Under the pieces are notes generated by a model, which did no database searches, was not told the origin of the DNA, and saw only the letters and a program-made list of their open reading frames with translations. From Sycon ciliatum (Eukaryota; Porifera; Calcarea; Leucosolenida; Sycettidae), in assembly GCF_964019385.1 (NCBI RefSeq), contig NC_088654.1, positions 18,496,657-18,560,656 of the forward strand: DNA of 64,000 nucleotides, given 5' to 3'. The translations under genes were made by a program, and so were the position numbers. Position 1 is the first letter of the stretch; each line of letters starts with the position of its first letter. Shown piece by piece: positions 22,648-33,510 of this stretch.

Positions 22648-22718
22648 GGTCCCATAGCTCAGTGGTTAGAGCATTGCTCATGACAAGCAGGGTCCCAGGT
22701 TCGAGTCCTGGTGGGTCT
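22648..22718 (+). tRNA. tRNA-like gene 8
   Basis: Consensus gene. Its terminator has six T instead of seven, which accounts for the one 305-bp interval. Confidence 0.6.
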
Positions 22719-22952
22719 GGCGTTTTTTCTCTTTTCAGGCAGTTCACTTCCCCGACTGATCCTTTGAATTTGAAGTTCTCCCAAACCTTTACAAATTTAA
22801 TCACTTTCTTTCACCTCTGGTAGTTTCCAGAAACTGACCGTGGTTGGTCCCCTGGGGGAGGGAAAAAGACCCAAGTGCCATCAGTATGTGTGGCACGTGT
22901 TGTGAGCTGCCTTTGGTGTGAAAAACTTGTCAGCGCCTTCTAGGTTCAGCCT

Positions 22953-23023
22953 GGTCCCATAGCTCAGTGGTTAGAGCATTGCTCATGACAAGCAGGGTCC
23001 CAGGTTCGAGTCCTGGTGGGTCT
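22953..23023 (+). tRNA. tRNA-like gene 9
   Basis: Consensus gene. The leader has one A-to-T change (TTTGGTGTG) near 22917. Confidence 0.6.
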
Positions 23024-23258
23024 GGCGTTTTTTTCTCTTTTCAGGCAGTTCACTTCCCCGACTGATCCTTTGAATTTGAAGTTCTCCCAAACCTCTACAA
23101 ATTTAATCACTTTCTTTCACCTCTGGTAGTTTCCAGAAACTGACCGTGGTTGGTCCCCTGGGGGAGGGAAAAAGACCCAAGTGCCATCAGTATGTGTGGC
23201 ACGTGTTGTGAGCTGCCTTTGGAGTGAAAAACTTGTCAGCGCCTTCTAGGTTCAGCCT

Positions 23259-23329
23259 GGTCCCATAGCTCAGTGGTTAGAGCATTGCTCATGACAAGCA
23301 GGGTCCCAGGTTCGAGTCCTGGTGGGTCT
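23259..23329 (+). tRNA. tRNA-like gene 10
   Basis: Last unit. The spacer after it stops at an ATT run at about 23407. Confidence 0.6.
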
Positions 23330-23424
23330 GGCGTTTTTTTCTCTTTTCAGGCAGTTCACTTCCCCGACTGATCCTTTGAATTTGAAGTTCTCCCAAACCT
23401 TTACAAATTATTATTATTATTATT

Positions 23425-23670
23425 ATTTGAAACTCGGATGTTGAGCCATAAATAAATGTAGAAGAGAAAAGGACATAATTTATGGATACGAGTTAAGAGT
23501 AACTATCCATCACTGTAACATGATACTATATACAGTCAGAAATGTTTCAGTACACTGTCAGTTTTGTGCCTAGTTATTGCACTTTCTGACTGTATATAGT
23601 ATCATGTTACAGTGATGGATAGTTACTCTTAACTCGTATCCATATGTCCTTTTCTCTTCTACATTATTAT
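23425..23670. repeat. Family Y terminal hairpin between ATT runs
   Basis: The arms (GTAGAAGAGAAAAGGACAT, and the ACTGTAACATGATACTATAT block) are mirrored across about 23535-23575. This is a diverged short version of the end of the ribozyme-bearing element and lacks the ribozyme core. Confidence 0.75.
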
Positions 23671-23774
23671 TATTATTTTTTTTTTTAAAGAGGTCGGAGG
23701 CGGATAATACTTTAAAACGAAGGTAAGTTATGGGTCGCAAATATCCACGCAAACACACATCCAGTCATAATAAG

Positions 23775-25228
23775 GCACTTGTCATAAGTATCCGAACGTT
23801 TTCGGTCCCTTCTCATCAAGGATTATACAGGGAATGGCTCAAGCTGGAAAGACTAAAACTTATATAGCGTAAAGATAATTAGATAACAACACTCGTGACA
23901 ATGTGGAAAATTATCAAGTTTAGCACGACACAAAACTCGAAGGAAAATAATAATAGTGACAACAACATAGTGAGCAAATTAAGTTACATTGTTACCACCT
24001 CGACGAGGAGTAACACCAAACAATTGTAGCTAACACATTTTCTTTCTGTACGCAAAGTTCAGGATCTAATTTACGGATATACAAAGCTTCTAACACAGCC
24101 AAATGTAACGCACATCTACCACGTGACAATATTGAGAAAACATTATCACTGTACAACTCACGACAATTGGTACGGGCTGACAGATGTTGCTTGATTGACG
24201 AAGTGCGATTCTTAGCTCCATTGGGTGTTGTCTCCTCCAATGTCCCGTCATCTCGCCTCTTCGTGGCATCACCACTATCTGTCTCAAAAAAAAAATGTGC
24301 TGTCCAGTCCATCGGTGGATCTTCCTCTTCCCGTGAAGATGTGACTGCATGCCCGTCCTCCTCTGCGTGTGTAGGACACGGGCCAGCTGAGAACAGCATA
24401 AAAGATGGTGAAAGACCCACACGTAAAGCACCGAAACTGACAAAGGATCTGTCGGCGTCGGAAAGGGTGACGAGAAGCCAAGTGAAAATACGGACTGATG
24501 AGGACGAACGTACAACGACAACGGAAGTGACAACAACAGTTAATATTCGAAAACGTGGTAGACCACGAAAACTAACCTCAATATCGGACACCGGACAAGT
24601 TGGAGTAAGAAGCTCAATAGAAATCCGCAATGGAGGAGACGTAACGGAAAGGACACCGGGTATCGCGCACCCAACGGTTAGTGTCAAGAAACGTGGAAGG
24701 CCGCGGAAACGCGAAGAGACAGATAGTGGTGATGCCACGAAGAGGCGAGATGACGGGACATTGGAGGAGACAACACCCAATGGAGCTAAGAATCGCACTT
24801 CGTCAATCAAGCAACATCTGTCAGCCCGTACCAATTGTCGTGAGTTGTACAGTGATAATGTTTTCTCAATATTGTCACGTGGTAGATGTGCGTTACATTT
24901 GGCTGTGTTAGAAGCTTTGTATATCCGTAAATTAGATCCTGAACTTTGCGTACAGAAAGAAAATGTGTTGTCGCTACAATTGTTTGGTGTTACTCCTCGT
25001 CGAGGTGGTAACAATGTAACTTAATTTGCTCACTATGTTGTTGTCACTATTATTATTTTCCTTCGAGTTTTGTGTCGTGCTAAACTTGATAATTTTCCAC
25101 ATTGTCACGAGTGTTGTTATCTAATTATCTTTACGCTATATAAGTTTTAGTCTTTCCAGCTTGAGCCATTCCCTGTATAATCCTTGATGAGAAGGGACCG
25201 AAAACGTTCGGATACTTATGACAAGTGC
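23775..25228 (+). mobile_element. Folded-back Penelope-like element remnant A
   Basis: About 511 bp at 23775-24285 is the inverse of 24716-25228, with only a few differences. The plus-oriented part (24286-25228) carries the 3' end of a PLE protein and a 3' UTR. The minus-oriented part repeats its 3' end. Severe 5' truncation and an attached inverted partial copy are common in PLE insertions. The 3' UTR contains CTTGATGAG and GAAAACG blocks that could be a decayed hammerhead. An ATT run abuts the right border. Confidence 0.7.
24286..25024 (+). pseudogene. PLE A protein C-terminus: AT-hooks plus second half of GIY-YIG nuclease
   Basis: The frame has two AT-hook motifs (RKRGRPRK and KKRGRPRK) in a Thr/Ser/Glu-rich stretch. 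It then has KQHLSARTNC, a YSDNVFSILSRGR stretch and LEALYIRKLDPELCVQKENV, ending at a TAA at 25022-25024. The last block is the C-terminal half of the GIY-YIG endonuclease of Penelope-like elements, including the conserved Glu in LEA. The catalytic GIY-YIG half and the reverse transcriptase are missing, so this is a truncated gene. Confidence 0.65.
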
Positions 25229-25252
25229 ATTATTATTATTATTATTATTTTT

Positions 25253-25498
25253 TGCTCGTTTTCGTTGCGCTTGCCTTCCCCTCTTTGGTCTTTTCCACAA
25301 CCTTGAACCTTCCAAGTTGGAAGGCTGTCGGTTAGCGCTACTGAGATGTGTTGAAGCTAGGTGTCAGGACGTCGAATGTCTCAGTACTCTGTCAGTTTTG
25401 TGCCTAGTTATTGCACTTTCTGACTGTATAAAGTATCATGTTACAGTGATGGAGAGTTACTCTTAACTCGCATCCATAATGTCTCTTTCCTTTCTACA
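25253..25498 (+). repeat. Family Y fragment
   Basis: This matches the 3' part of the 591-bp unit (from CTCGTTTTCGTTGCGCTTGC) plus the right end, again between ATT runs. It is truncated upstream of the ribozyme. Confidence 0.8.
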
Positions 25499-26432
25499 AT
25501 TATTATTATTATTATTATTATTATTAAATTTTTGATAGGGCAATCCCCACAGGCCTAAGGCCTTTTACATACTAGTAGTAGTACTGTTCTTTCAATCAAA
25601 TGAACCCATCGATAGGCACATTGCCTTTGGGTCATTTCATAATAATAATAATAATCATGGGTTATCGTGATAAGGTCATCCTGCATCATATTGCACTGAA
25701 ATCGTAATCCTGTTGATGTCGATACAACTTTTGGAAGTAGTTCAATGACTTCAAACTGTTAGTCCACGATTTTCTAAAACAACACAGCAAAGGAGGAACA
25801 ATAAACATGTATTAAAATGTAAACAAATACATTGTGGAGTCCGGTACCTCGTTCCAACAACTACACTGATCCTGAGGATAAAAGGGGCAAGGCCATTGGA
25901 GGTTGGAGGTCATTATTATCAAATTGTCAAATTTTTGATAGGGCAATCCCGCAGGCCTAAGGCCTTCTTACAGGGTACCCTGGAGGTACTGAGAGATAAA
26001 CAAGGCACTCCATAATAATAAAATGTTACACATCTTTTTGGCGTGAGTATGAATGATATCCAGTCGAACCTCTTTAGGACGAACACCAAGGGACCGATGG
26101 TTTTATTCTGTGAGTTTGTCTTAACCTATTTTATAACCAGTGAATACATTTCTCCAATAGACATACGAATAGATTTTTTCTACAGCGAAAGATTCTAAGC
26201 CACACCGACTCGTCTCGTATGGAACAAATGAGTCACTGAACCTTTCTTTAGCAACGTGCATGATCCGAAAAGCCAACAACAAAAAGTCTGCAATGCACAC
26301 GCATGCGGCCAGCCGGCCGCGCGATGGTACGAGCGTAGGCCATGGAGCAGCTCCCTGGTCCAGGACCAGGTACCGAGCATCTTACGTAGAAACTTACGTA
26401 GCTACGTAGACAAAGATTAAGTGTCTGAATAG
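25499..26432. repeat. Family R copy 3, left part, with LINE-tail blocks
   Basis: After an ATT run come two short blocks (TTTTTGATAGGGCAATCC, then AGGCCTAAGGCCTT) that recur at 25930 and 55830 and look like retroelement 3' ends. Family R sequence runs from 25646. No gene is seen. Confidence 0.6.
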
Positions 26433-27239
26433 TGAAAGTTTTTTTTTGTTTTTTTTTGTTTTTTTAGGTCTCCATAGTCTGTAGACATGACCAAAAAGAA
26501 ACAAAGAAAAATGATGGCACCTATGTACAGGGGATGGCCCACGCCTGGTATAAAGTAAACGTAAAAGAGAAAAAGAAAAAGTAGAAGGAAAAGAAAAGAT
26601 AAGAAAGAAAGAGAGGTAAGCAACTCCATGTACATCAACCGTCCTTGTGTCATACGCTTACAATGAACACTCAGCAGCCGCCAGAACAGCCGAGTGAACA
26701 GGAAGTGGCACTGAAGAGCGCCGGTAGCCGCGCAGACTAGCCACCATGGCTCTCACTAGGCTGAAGGACAGTTTGGTCCGGACGAAAGCCATGGTGACGG
26801 AGAAAGGCTCGTTGCGCTTGTCGCTCAGTTTGCTGGCAATCCTGGCAAACAGCGCAGATGAGGCCTTTCCCTGTCCACCAGTGGTGGAGAAGACAATGGG
26901 CACAAAGGAGGAGTGCTCTACCTCCAGAACTCGCCGCTCATATTTCCTCCGCTTCTCCTGCTCGTGCTTTCTGTAGACAGACGGGAGTGTAAGGTTTCGA
27001 TTTGAGGGGACAAAAGGGTTGAACACCCGAACATCAAACATTGTCCTCTCAAACCTACTCCCATACAACCCCCGCGCTGCCACATCCAGCCTAGCATGGT
27101 CTTCGATGTTGGTCGACCGAAGAGGGAACATTTCACCGGACAGGGGCTCCAGTGCAGGCTCCACACAAACATCGTGGGCTACTTCCCGCAGCAAATTGGC
27201 GGTGAGGTCGCGAATCTCATTGTGCCGCATTCCAGGGAA
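26433..27239 (-). mobile_element. 5'-truncated retroposon with 12-bp target-site duplication
   Basis: GTGTCTGAATAG occurs at 26421-26432 and again at 27240-27251, flanking the insert exactly. The uninterrupted site occurs at about 62410 and 17398. On the minus strand the insert ends in an A-rich tail with three A runs separated by C (26437-26466). This is the signature of LINE-driven, target-primed insertion. It is 807 bp long and opens directly in coding sequence. Confidence 0.9.
26658..27239 (-). pseudogene. Retroposed coding fragment, possibly LINE C-terminal domain
   Basis: An open frame from the 5' truncation point to a stop at 26658 encodes MRHNEIRDLTANLLREV, then LEPLSGE, a RLDVAARGLYG stretch, FDVRVFNPFVPSNRN, a KHEQEKRRKYERR helix and FVPIVFSTTGG. 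I recognise this as a conserved domain found in many invertebrate predicted proteins next to reverse transcriptases, but I cannot name its function. The FDVRVFNP block looks like a restriction-nuclease-type core, which is inference. It is intact from truncation to stop, so the insertion is fairly young. Confidence 0.6.
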
Positions 27240-27690
27240 GTGTCTGAATAGCGGTGTCGTTAGGTAGCGCCATGTGAACACAATAATAGAAAAGCTGACA
27301 GGATCGCTTTTCTAAATACAGGTGCTTCAACGGCACTCCGTGGCGCATCAAGGAGGCATCTGGGGCCCAGGCAGCCCGCCCCTAAGCGCACCACCGTATC
27401 AGGTATGCGCAGGTGGAGCAGCAGAGCAAGATGTGTGCCGGACACTCACCATCATCCGGTCGACTGCATGGTTGTGCGACTTTACACAGCCGTCACTCAT
27501 TACTTGCTATTGCTTGCAGAAGGCCAGAATTTTTTTTGCTCTCGTTTGCTCTAAAGCTAGTTGGTTTACATGGTTTATACCCGTACCTGAGCATGGATCC
27601 TACTCAGCAGCGGATCGCTGGTATTCCTCGTTTGAGACCGCGGCGACGGCAGCGTCGGCCCTGACCAACAAGCCTCGGGCGATGCGCATG
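27240..27690. repeat. Family R right end
   Basis: This matches 62412-62855 closely, from AGCGGTGTCGTTAGGTAGCG to AACAAGCCTCGGGCG. No gene is recognised. A short plus frame (MDPTQQRIAGIPRLRPRRR) occurs in both copies but is Arg-rich and unsupported. Confidence 0.7.
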
Positions 27691-27879
27691 CCGGCCGAAA
27701 ATGCAGGCATGGACACTGTCGTGCATGACCAGTTTAGTTGAGTTCCTTGGAGGCGCTATGATGCCAGCCGGCGCATGTGTTGGCGCACGGGAGACGATTA
27801 GGACAATACGGCGTGCGGAATACTTCGAGCTGGCCACAATGCTTCCTTCCTGTCCTGCCCACACGCAGCCAGCAGCCAA

Positions 27880-28290
27880 ACGTGTTAGAATCGATCAATC
27901 CGATGGCAATCACTGAGTGGAATTGTCATGGGCGGCTCCTCTTCTGGCAAGAGAAAGCTGAATCTCTAATCTACTGGGTCGAGGCCTGGCAGACTTTCAG
28001 AACCATCGCGCCTTGCAACACGAGCTTACGCCCTCTGGGGCCCTAATCAGTCCGACAAGAAATTCATACTGCACGGCGACAAAAAGGCAGTTGGAGCAGT
28101 CTGAAATCCGGGACTTGCCGAAATCCAACCGTGACGGAACTAGCCCACTTCAGCCCCCGCATGGTAGCAGAACACAAGGCTTTATCTCGCTGACTACCCA
28201 TATTACGGCCACGGACAACTCCGCTGCGGACGCTTTTTCACGCGGACGATTAGTCCATTTCCTCTCATTGGCTCCCTAATCCAGCTGCTG
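27880..28290 (+). pseudogene. RNase H fragment of a tyrosine-recombinase retrotransposon
   Basis: In shifting frames the segment reads SIRWQSLSGIVMG, then ALWGPNQSDKKFILHGDKKAVGAV (in two parts), then DNSAADAFSRGRLVHFLSL. The order (SI-W-E-like start, strand with HCDN-like HGDK, and NxAADAxSRxRL ending) is that of the RNase H domain in DIRS- or Ngaro-type elements. Stops and shifts are frequent. Nothing of the rest of the element is clear in 27690-27880. Confidence 0.5.
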
Positions 28291-28413
28291 GACTCGGCTT
28301 AGTCCCGAACTCATGCTATGCGGGAGCAACTAATCATGGCAGCAAACCGGCTGAACTTCTTCTCAACCAATGCGTGCCTCCTTTTTCATTCGCTGTGTAG
28401 TCTATCTCTCTCA

Positions 28414-29124
<711 letters not shown>

Positions 29125-29362
29125 CGGCGGTTGACCCGGCGGCCCGACATGGCAGTTGACCCAGCGGTCCGATATGGCAACTGACCCGGCGGTCTGATAT
29201 GGCGGCTGACCCAGCGGTCTGATATGGCGGTGGCGGCTGACCCAGCGGTCTGATATGGCGGCTGACCCAGCGGTCTGATATGGCGGCTGACCCAGCGGTC
29301 TGATATGGCGGCTGACCCAGCGGTCTGATATGGCGGCTAACCCAGCGGTCTGATACGGCGGC
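29125..29362. repeat. 25-bp minisatellite (GCGGCTGACCCAGCGGTCTG...)
   Basis: About nine units ending GATATG, with some internal variation at the left end. Confidence 0.95.
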
Positions 29363-29429
29363 TATGCGAGCAAATGCAGGGGCAGCGCCCCTTTGCGCGT
29401 GTTGTTCGCGGCGGCATTGGTCAAGGCAG

Positions 29430-30750
29430 GGGCAGCGCGCCTCGCCTGAGTGGCGTTATGCCTGGCGCTGCGGCTATGTTTGCAAAACGCAGGGACCGCT
29501 CCCCTTTGAGCTTTGTATGTTCACAGCTATGTTTGCAAGATTCAGGGGCAGCTCCCCTTGGGGCCTGGTACAGTTATGTTTGCAAAAAGCAGGGGCAACT
29601 CCCCTCCGAGCCTTGTATGTAATCGTTTGCAGCGATGCTTGCAGAAAGCAGGGGCAGCTCCCCTTAGTGCGTGGTATGTTTACAGCTATGTTTGCGAGGA
29701 AGAAACAAAAAAAGGGCTTGGAGCTGGGTATGTTTACGGCCACGTTTGCAAAATGCAGGGGTAGCTCTCCTTGGAGCTTTAGCTAGTTGACAGCTAAGCG
29801 ACAAAATGCAGGGACAGCTCCCCTTGGAGCTTTGGATGTTTACAGCTATGTTTGCAAAATGCAGGGGCAGCTCCCCTTGGAGCTTTAACTAGTTTACAGC
29901 TGTGCGGACAAAATGCAGGGGCAGCACTCCTTGAAACTTTGGATGTTTACCACTATGTTGGCTAAATGCAGGGGCAGTTCCCCTTGGGGCTTGGATGTTT
30001 ACAGCCAGGTTTGCAAAATGCAGGGGTAGCTCCCCTCAGAGCGTTGTAGGTTTACAGCTAGGTTTGCCAAATGCAGGGGCAGCTCCCCTTGGAACTTTGG
30101 ATGTTTACAGCTATATTTGCAAATACAGGGGCAGCTCCCCTTGGAGCCTTCTACGTTTACAACTATGTTTGCAAAATGCAGGGGCAGCTCCCCTTTGAGC
30201 TTCGTAGGTTTACTGCTAGGTTTGCAAAACGCAGGGGTAGCTCCACTTTGGAGCTTTGGATGTTTACAGCTATGCTTGCAAACTGCAGGGGCAGCTCCCC
30301 TGGGAGCTTTTGAAGTTGGATGTTTACAGGTGTGGTCGCAAAATGCAGGGGCAGCTCCCCTGGGAGCTTTGGATGTTTACAGCTATGTTTGCAAATGCAG
30401 GGTCAGCCCCCCTTGGAGCCTTGGATGCTTACAACTATGTGTGCAAAATGCAAGGACAGCTTCCCTTTGAGCTTTGTTGGTTTACAGCTAGGTTTGCAAA
30501 ACGCAGGGGTAGCTCCCCTGAGCTTTGGATGTTTATAACTATGCTTGCAAAATGCAGGGGCAGCTCCCCTTGGAGCCTTGGAAGTTTACAGCTATGTTTG
30601 CAGAATGCAGGGGCAGCTCCCCTGGGAGCATTGGATGTGTACAGCTATGTTTGCAAAATGCAGGGGCATTTCCCCTTGGAGCTTTGTATATTTACAGCTA
30701 GGCTTGCAAAATGGAGGGGCAGCTCTCCCTCGGAGCGTGGTTTGTTTGCA
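29430..30750. repeat. About 53-bp minisatellite with CAGGGGCAGCTCCCCTT core
   Basis: Roughly two dozen diverged units of GTTTACAGCTATGTTTGCAA, then the near-palindromic core, then GGAGCTTTGGAT. Unit length varies. All three plus frames stay open for long distances because the repeat rarely contains stops; I do not treat these as genes. Confidence 0.93.
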
Positions 30751-31009
30751 GCTGAGATGGGGAGTGCAACCGAAGATCTCCTTTCGAGCTTGCTTGTTCG
30801 CATTTGCTTGTTAGCACCGTAGCTCGGGCACCCAGCAGGTCCTGACTGGCCTCTAGCGCATACTCCCGGCCACATTTATTGCCTGTTGCAGGATAGGGGC
30901 CTCACCCCATATTTTTTTGGACGATCGGCGGGCGGGAAGCCGTCATCGACCTAAGAGGCAAAATACAATAACTGAGAAACTAATAATTGTATACAACGCG
31001 CCAACCCTT

Positions 31010-31910
31010 TGGCTCTGTTGTCGGCTCTGCGGGGGCACCCAGGTATCCCCTCGTGCGAACACCACCCGTGGAAGCGGAAAAGTTGTGACGGCGTATTCAG
31101 TAGTGCCCAGCACCAGCAGGACCAACCAATCAGGGGAAAGCCTAGCAGTCCTTCATGGCAATTCCCTTGGTAGACCCCCCTCAAGCTGACACAGGATCTG
31201 GCCACCAGGAAGGGGCCTGGACGGCAGCTCCAGGTCACCGGAAGGTGGTCAGGGTTGACCCGCAAGAGATGCATGTGCGGTGGAGCCTGTGACTAAACGG
31301 CCACCCCTTGGGGCCAGAGAAAGCGGTCTTGAGGGGCAGGTGGTCCTTAGTTGGAGGCTTGCACCGCAAACTATGAATGTGAGACCGTCCGTGCCCGGCG
31401 AAGGTGTCCATAGTACCAGGCGGGTAGCTAGTCACACTTGTATCCAACACGACAGCCCTTCGGCTGTTGTCTGCCCGGCTTGGGGCGCCCAGGTATCCCC
31501 CCGTGCGAACACTACCCGCGGAAGCTGACAAGTCGTCAGCGTATTCAGTAGTGCCCAGCACCAGCAGGAGCTACCAACCAGGGGAAAGCCTAGCAGTCCT
31601 TCATGGCAATGCCCTTGGTAGACGCCCTCAAGCTGACACAGGATCTGGCGGCCAGGAAGGTGCCCGGACGGCAGCTCCAGGCCGCCGGAAGGTGGTCAGG
31701 GTTGACCCGCAAGAGATACATGTGCGGTTGAGCCTGTGGCTAACGACCACCCCTTGGGGCCAGAGAAAGCGGTCCTTAGTGGCAGGTGGTCCTTGGCTGC
31801 AGGCTTGCACCGCACAACCATTATGAATGTGAGACCGTCCGTGCCCGGCGAAGTGGTCGGTAGTACCAGACTGGTCGCTGGTCACGGTGGTCTTTAGCTA
31901 CTGGTTTCAC
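31010..31910. repeat. Two tandem copies of a 450-bp unit
   Basis: CCCAGGTATCCCC at 31038 recurs at 31488, and the similarity covers both units. Each unit has several GGTGGTC and GACCACC motifs. The right edge ends TGGTTTCACTGTA, an inverse CAGTGAAACC transposon-like end. The array may therefore have grown from a TIR, as at 983-5926. No matching left end was found. Confidence 0.85.
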
Positions 31911-32420
31911 TGTATACCGAATCAGGCATGCCATCACAGGTCTACAGCGAACAGCACAGAGATCGACGGGACCAAGAATAGGGGATAGCGTGCGGCAAGG
32001 CCACCCCCATTATTTTTGGGAGGCACGGCTTCATGTTAGAGCAGTAAATTGCAGTTAGGGACTCAGCTGAGTCAAGCTGGACTCAGCGTGTCAAGTTTGG
32101 CATAATACAATAAGCGCGCTATCCCCAAACAGTTGTGTGGTTATTGTGTGAGTGTATATGCAGGAGTCCGCGGTCACGTGAGCGGCTCCTATTTTTTAAT
32201 GAAGTTCAATTTCCTCATGAAACGTGACCAGCTGCCACTCTAATTTCACCATACACCTACATGTAGATTTACGTTGCCACGGTCGCACAACCTTGCCATG
32301 GCTATGCTCACGAGGTTGACTTTCACTTTGTGTAGGTCATAAACTACATGTTCGAACAGCGCCCGTCCATAGATAGAGTTCGATATTTCTTCTGCAAAGA
32401 CGAGACGAATAGGGCCCAAA
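31911..32420. other. Region with no recognised feature
   Basis: I see no gene, repeat or RNA here beyond short AT-rich stretches. Confidence 0.45.
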
Positions 32421-32442
32421 CCCCCTCCCCCCCCCCCCCCCC
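32421..32442. repeat. Poly-C tract
   Basis: Twenty-one of 22 bases are C, so the minus strand is a G run able to form quadruplexes. Confidence 0.95.
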
Positions 32443-32500
32443 AACGAACGAATATCTTCTCTAAAAAAACATCGATATTTGTGGACGACCCCTAAACATA

Positions 32501-32590
32501 AAAAGATAAAATGCGACCTAAAATGATTGCACACGGCCATGCCACACAGTGTCCACAGATACATGTATTTAAAGTGTGCAAGTAAACAAA
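32501..32590. repeat. Dispersed copy of the 7020-7110 segment
   Basis: AAATGCGACCTAAAATGATT through GTGTGCAAGTAAACAAA matches about 7030-7111. It stops at the hairpin element that follows. Confidence 0.85.
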
Positions 32591-32596
32591 TACGTA

Positions 32597-32708
32597 TGTA
32601 TTACTGCACAAGGACCAGTGCAATACCGGCCGATATCTGCACGAACGGCGAAGCCGTAAGTGCAGATATCGACGCCGGTATTGCACGCGTCCGAGTGCAG
32701 TAATACAT
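32597..32708. repeat. 112-bp hairpin
   Basis: TGTATTACTGCAC at the left is mirrored by GTGCAGTAATACA at the right. Inside, a second inverted pair (GTGCAATACCGG and CCGGTATTGCAC) surrounds ATATCTGCAC/GTGCAGATAT and a GGCGAAGCC loop. Confidence 0.85.
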
Positions 32709-32859
32709 TTATCGCACCCCTGCCACCACACAGTCTGTCACCACCCACTTGACACAGTCTGGTGCAACCCTAGCATGCTGCATGCAACCCTGCTATCATT
32801 TCACAGTCATACAACACAGCACAACCAGTCGCGTTCATTGGAGGAACACTTCTTTCGAG

Positions 32860-33460
32860 CGGCTGCTGCACGGGAGATCCTGGAAGTAGCGGGACAGCTT
32901 GCTCATGTCGTCGTCGTTGATGGGGTGTTTGTGCTCCACCGCTTTGACTTCTCCCGCTTTCTTTGGCTTCATAGGAAAGCCTTCAATGCAATGTTTGCGT
33001 CCTTGAACGCTGGGTCACTGTGGACGTTCATGGGCCGCTTCAACTCGACTAGCTTGCGATGTATTGCGGAACGGAAACCGAGCAAGCTTGATGCAGAGTA
33101 GAACTTCACTCCAGCTTTCTTCGGACGGAATTCGACGTACATGTATGCATGTCGCAGAATGTAAGCTAGGTCGCTTGCCGTAACCGTACTCAGGTCACAG
33201 CGACGTCCTGTTTCTTTACAATACTCGTCGAATAAGCGGAGCCATTTGTCAGTTGCCTGCTCTGTGTTTTTGTTTTTCTGCTCAGAAACCATGGAAACGA
33301 GGCTGTCGATGGCGGCGTCGGACAGTTTCTCAAATCGGTTGTCGACAGTCTTCTCCAATACTTGGGCGTCTGCTGTCTCGACTCTCACGGAGCTTGTGAA
33401 GTTGACTTGGCGGACGCAAGCCGGGTCCACATTCGCTTCCGCGACAGCGTCCTCGACCAA
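32860..33460 (-). pseudogene. N-terminal part of a Crypton/KIAA1958-like tyrosine recombinase
   Basis: The 163-codon frame contains NTEQATDKWLRLFDEYC, then LAYILRHAYMYVEFR, KFYSASSLLGFRSAIHRKL and DPAFKDANIALKAF. This is the SAM-like DNA-binding domain that precedes the catalytic domain in Crypton-derived and KIAA1958-like proteins. At the end a one-base shift is needed to continue into KPKKAGEVKAV, SKLSRYFQDL and a stop. The catalytic Arg-His-Arg-Tyr domain is absent, so this is a fragment. It lies inside a nest of palindromes with TATCGCACCCC at 32709 and its inverse GGGGTGCGATA near 34256. Confidence 0.6.
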
Positions 33461-33510
33461 TTATTATTTGGTGTGCTGCAGCAAGTCAGCAGCGACTGCT
33501 TGGCGGAGCG

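Larger units (their letters stand above)
20449..23408. repeat. Opposed tandem array of 306-bp tRNA-bearing units
   Basis: Four units read on the minus strand, then orientation flips at about 21531 and six units read on the plus strand. The period is 306 bp (one unit 305). Each unit is a tRNA-like gene plus about 235 bp of spacer with CCTGGGGGAGGG and CAGAAACTGACCG motifs. ATT runs abut both outer borders. Units differ at only a few positions. Confidence 0.97.

Noticed and set aside
20501-23329. Assignment of the tRNA-like genes to an amino acid
   Set aside because: The best-paired stem gives loop CATGACA without U33. Shifting to read CAT or GAC destroys the anticodon stem, so no isotype is claimed.
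24492-24515. CTGATGAG followed by GACGAAC as a hammerhead
   Set aside because: Chance match in coding sequence of PLE A; there are no flanking stems.
23992-25014. 340-codon minus-strand ORF
   Set aside because: It is mostly the antisense of the PLE C-terminus. The arms are inverse copies, so the sense protein also appears at the end of the minus frame.
25170-25222. Functional hammerhead in the PLE A 3' UTR
   Set aside because: CTTGATGAG and GAAAACG blocks occur, but the core has an extra base and stem II does not pair, so at best it is a decayed relic. The similar block near 46968 in PLE B also lacks a convincing stem II.
29364-30822. Overlapping 117-188 codon ORFs
   Set aside because: Repeat-encoded, in three frames at once, without recognisable domains.
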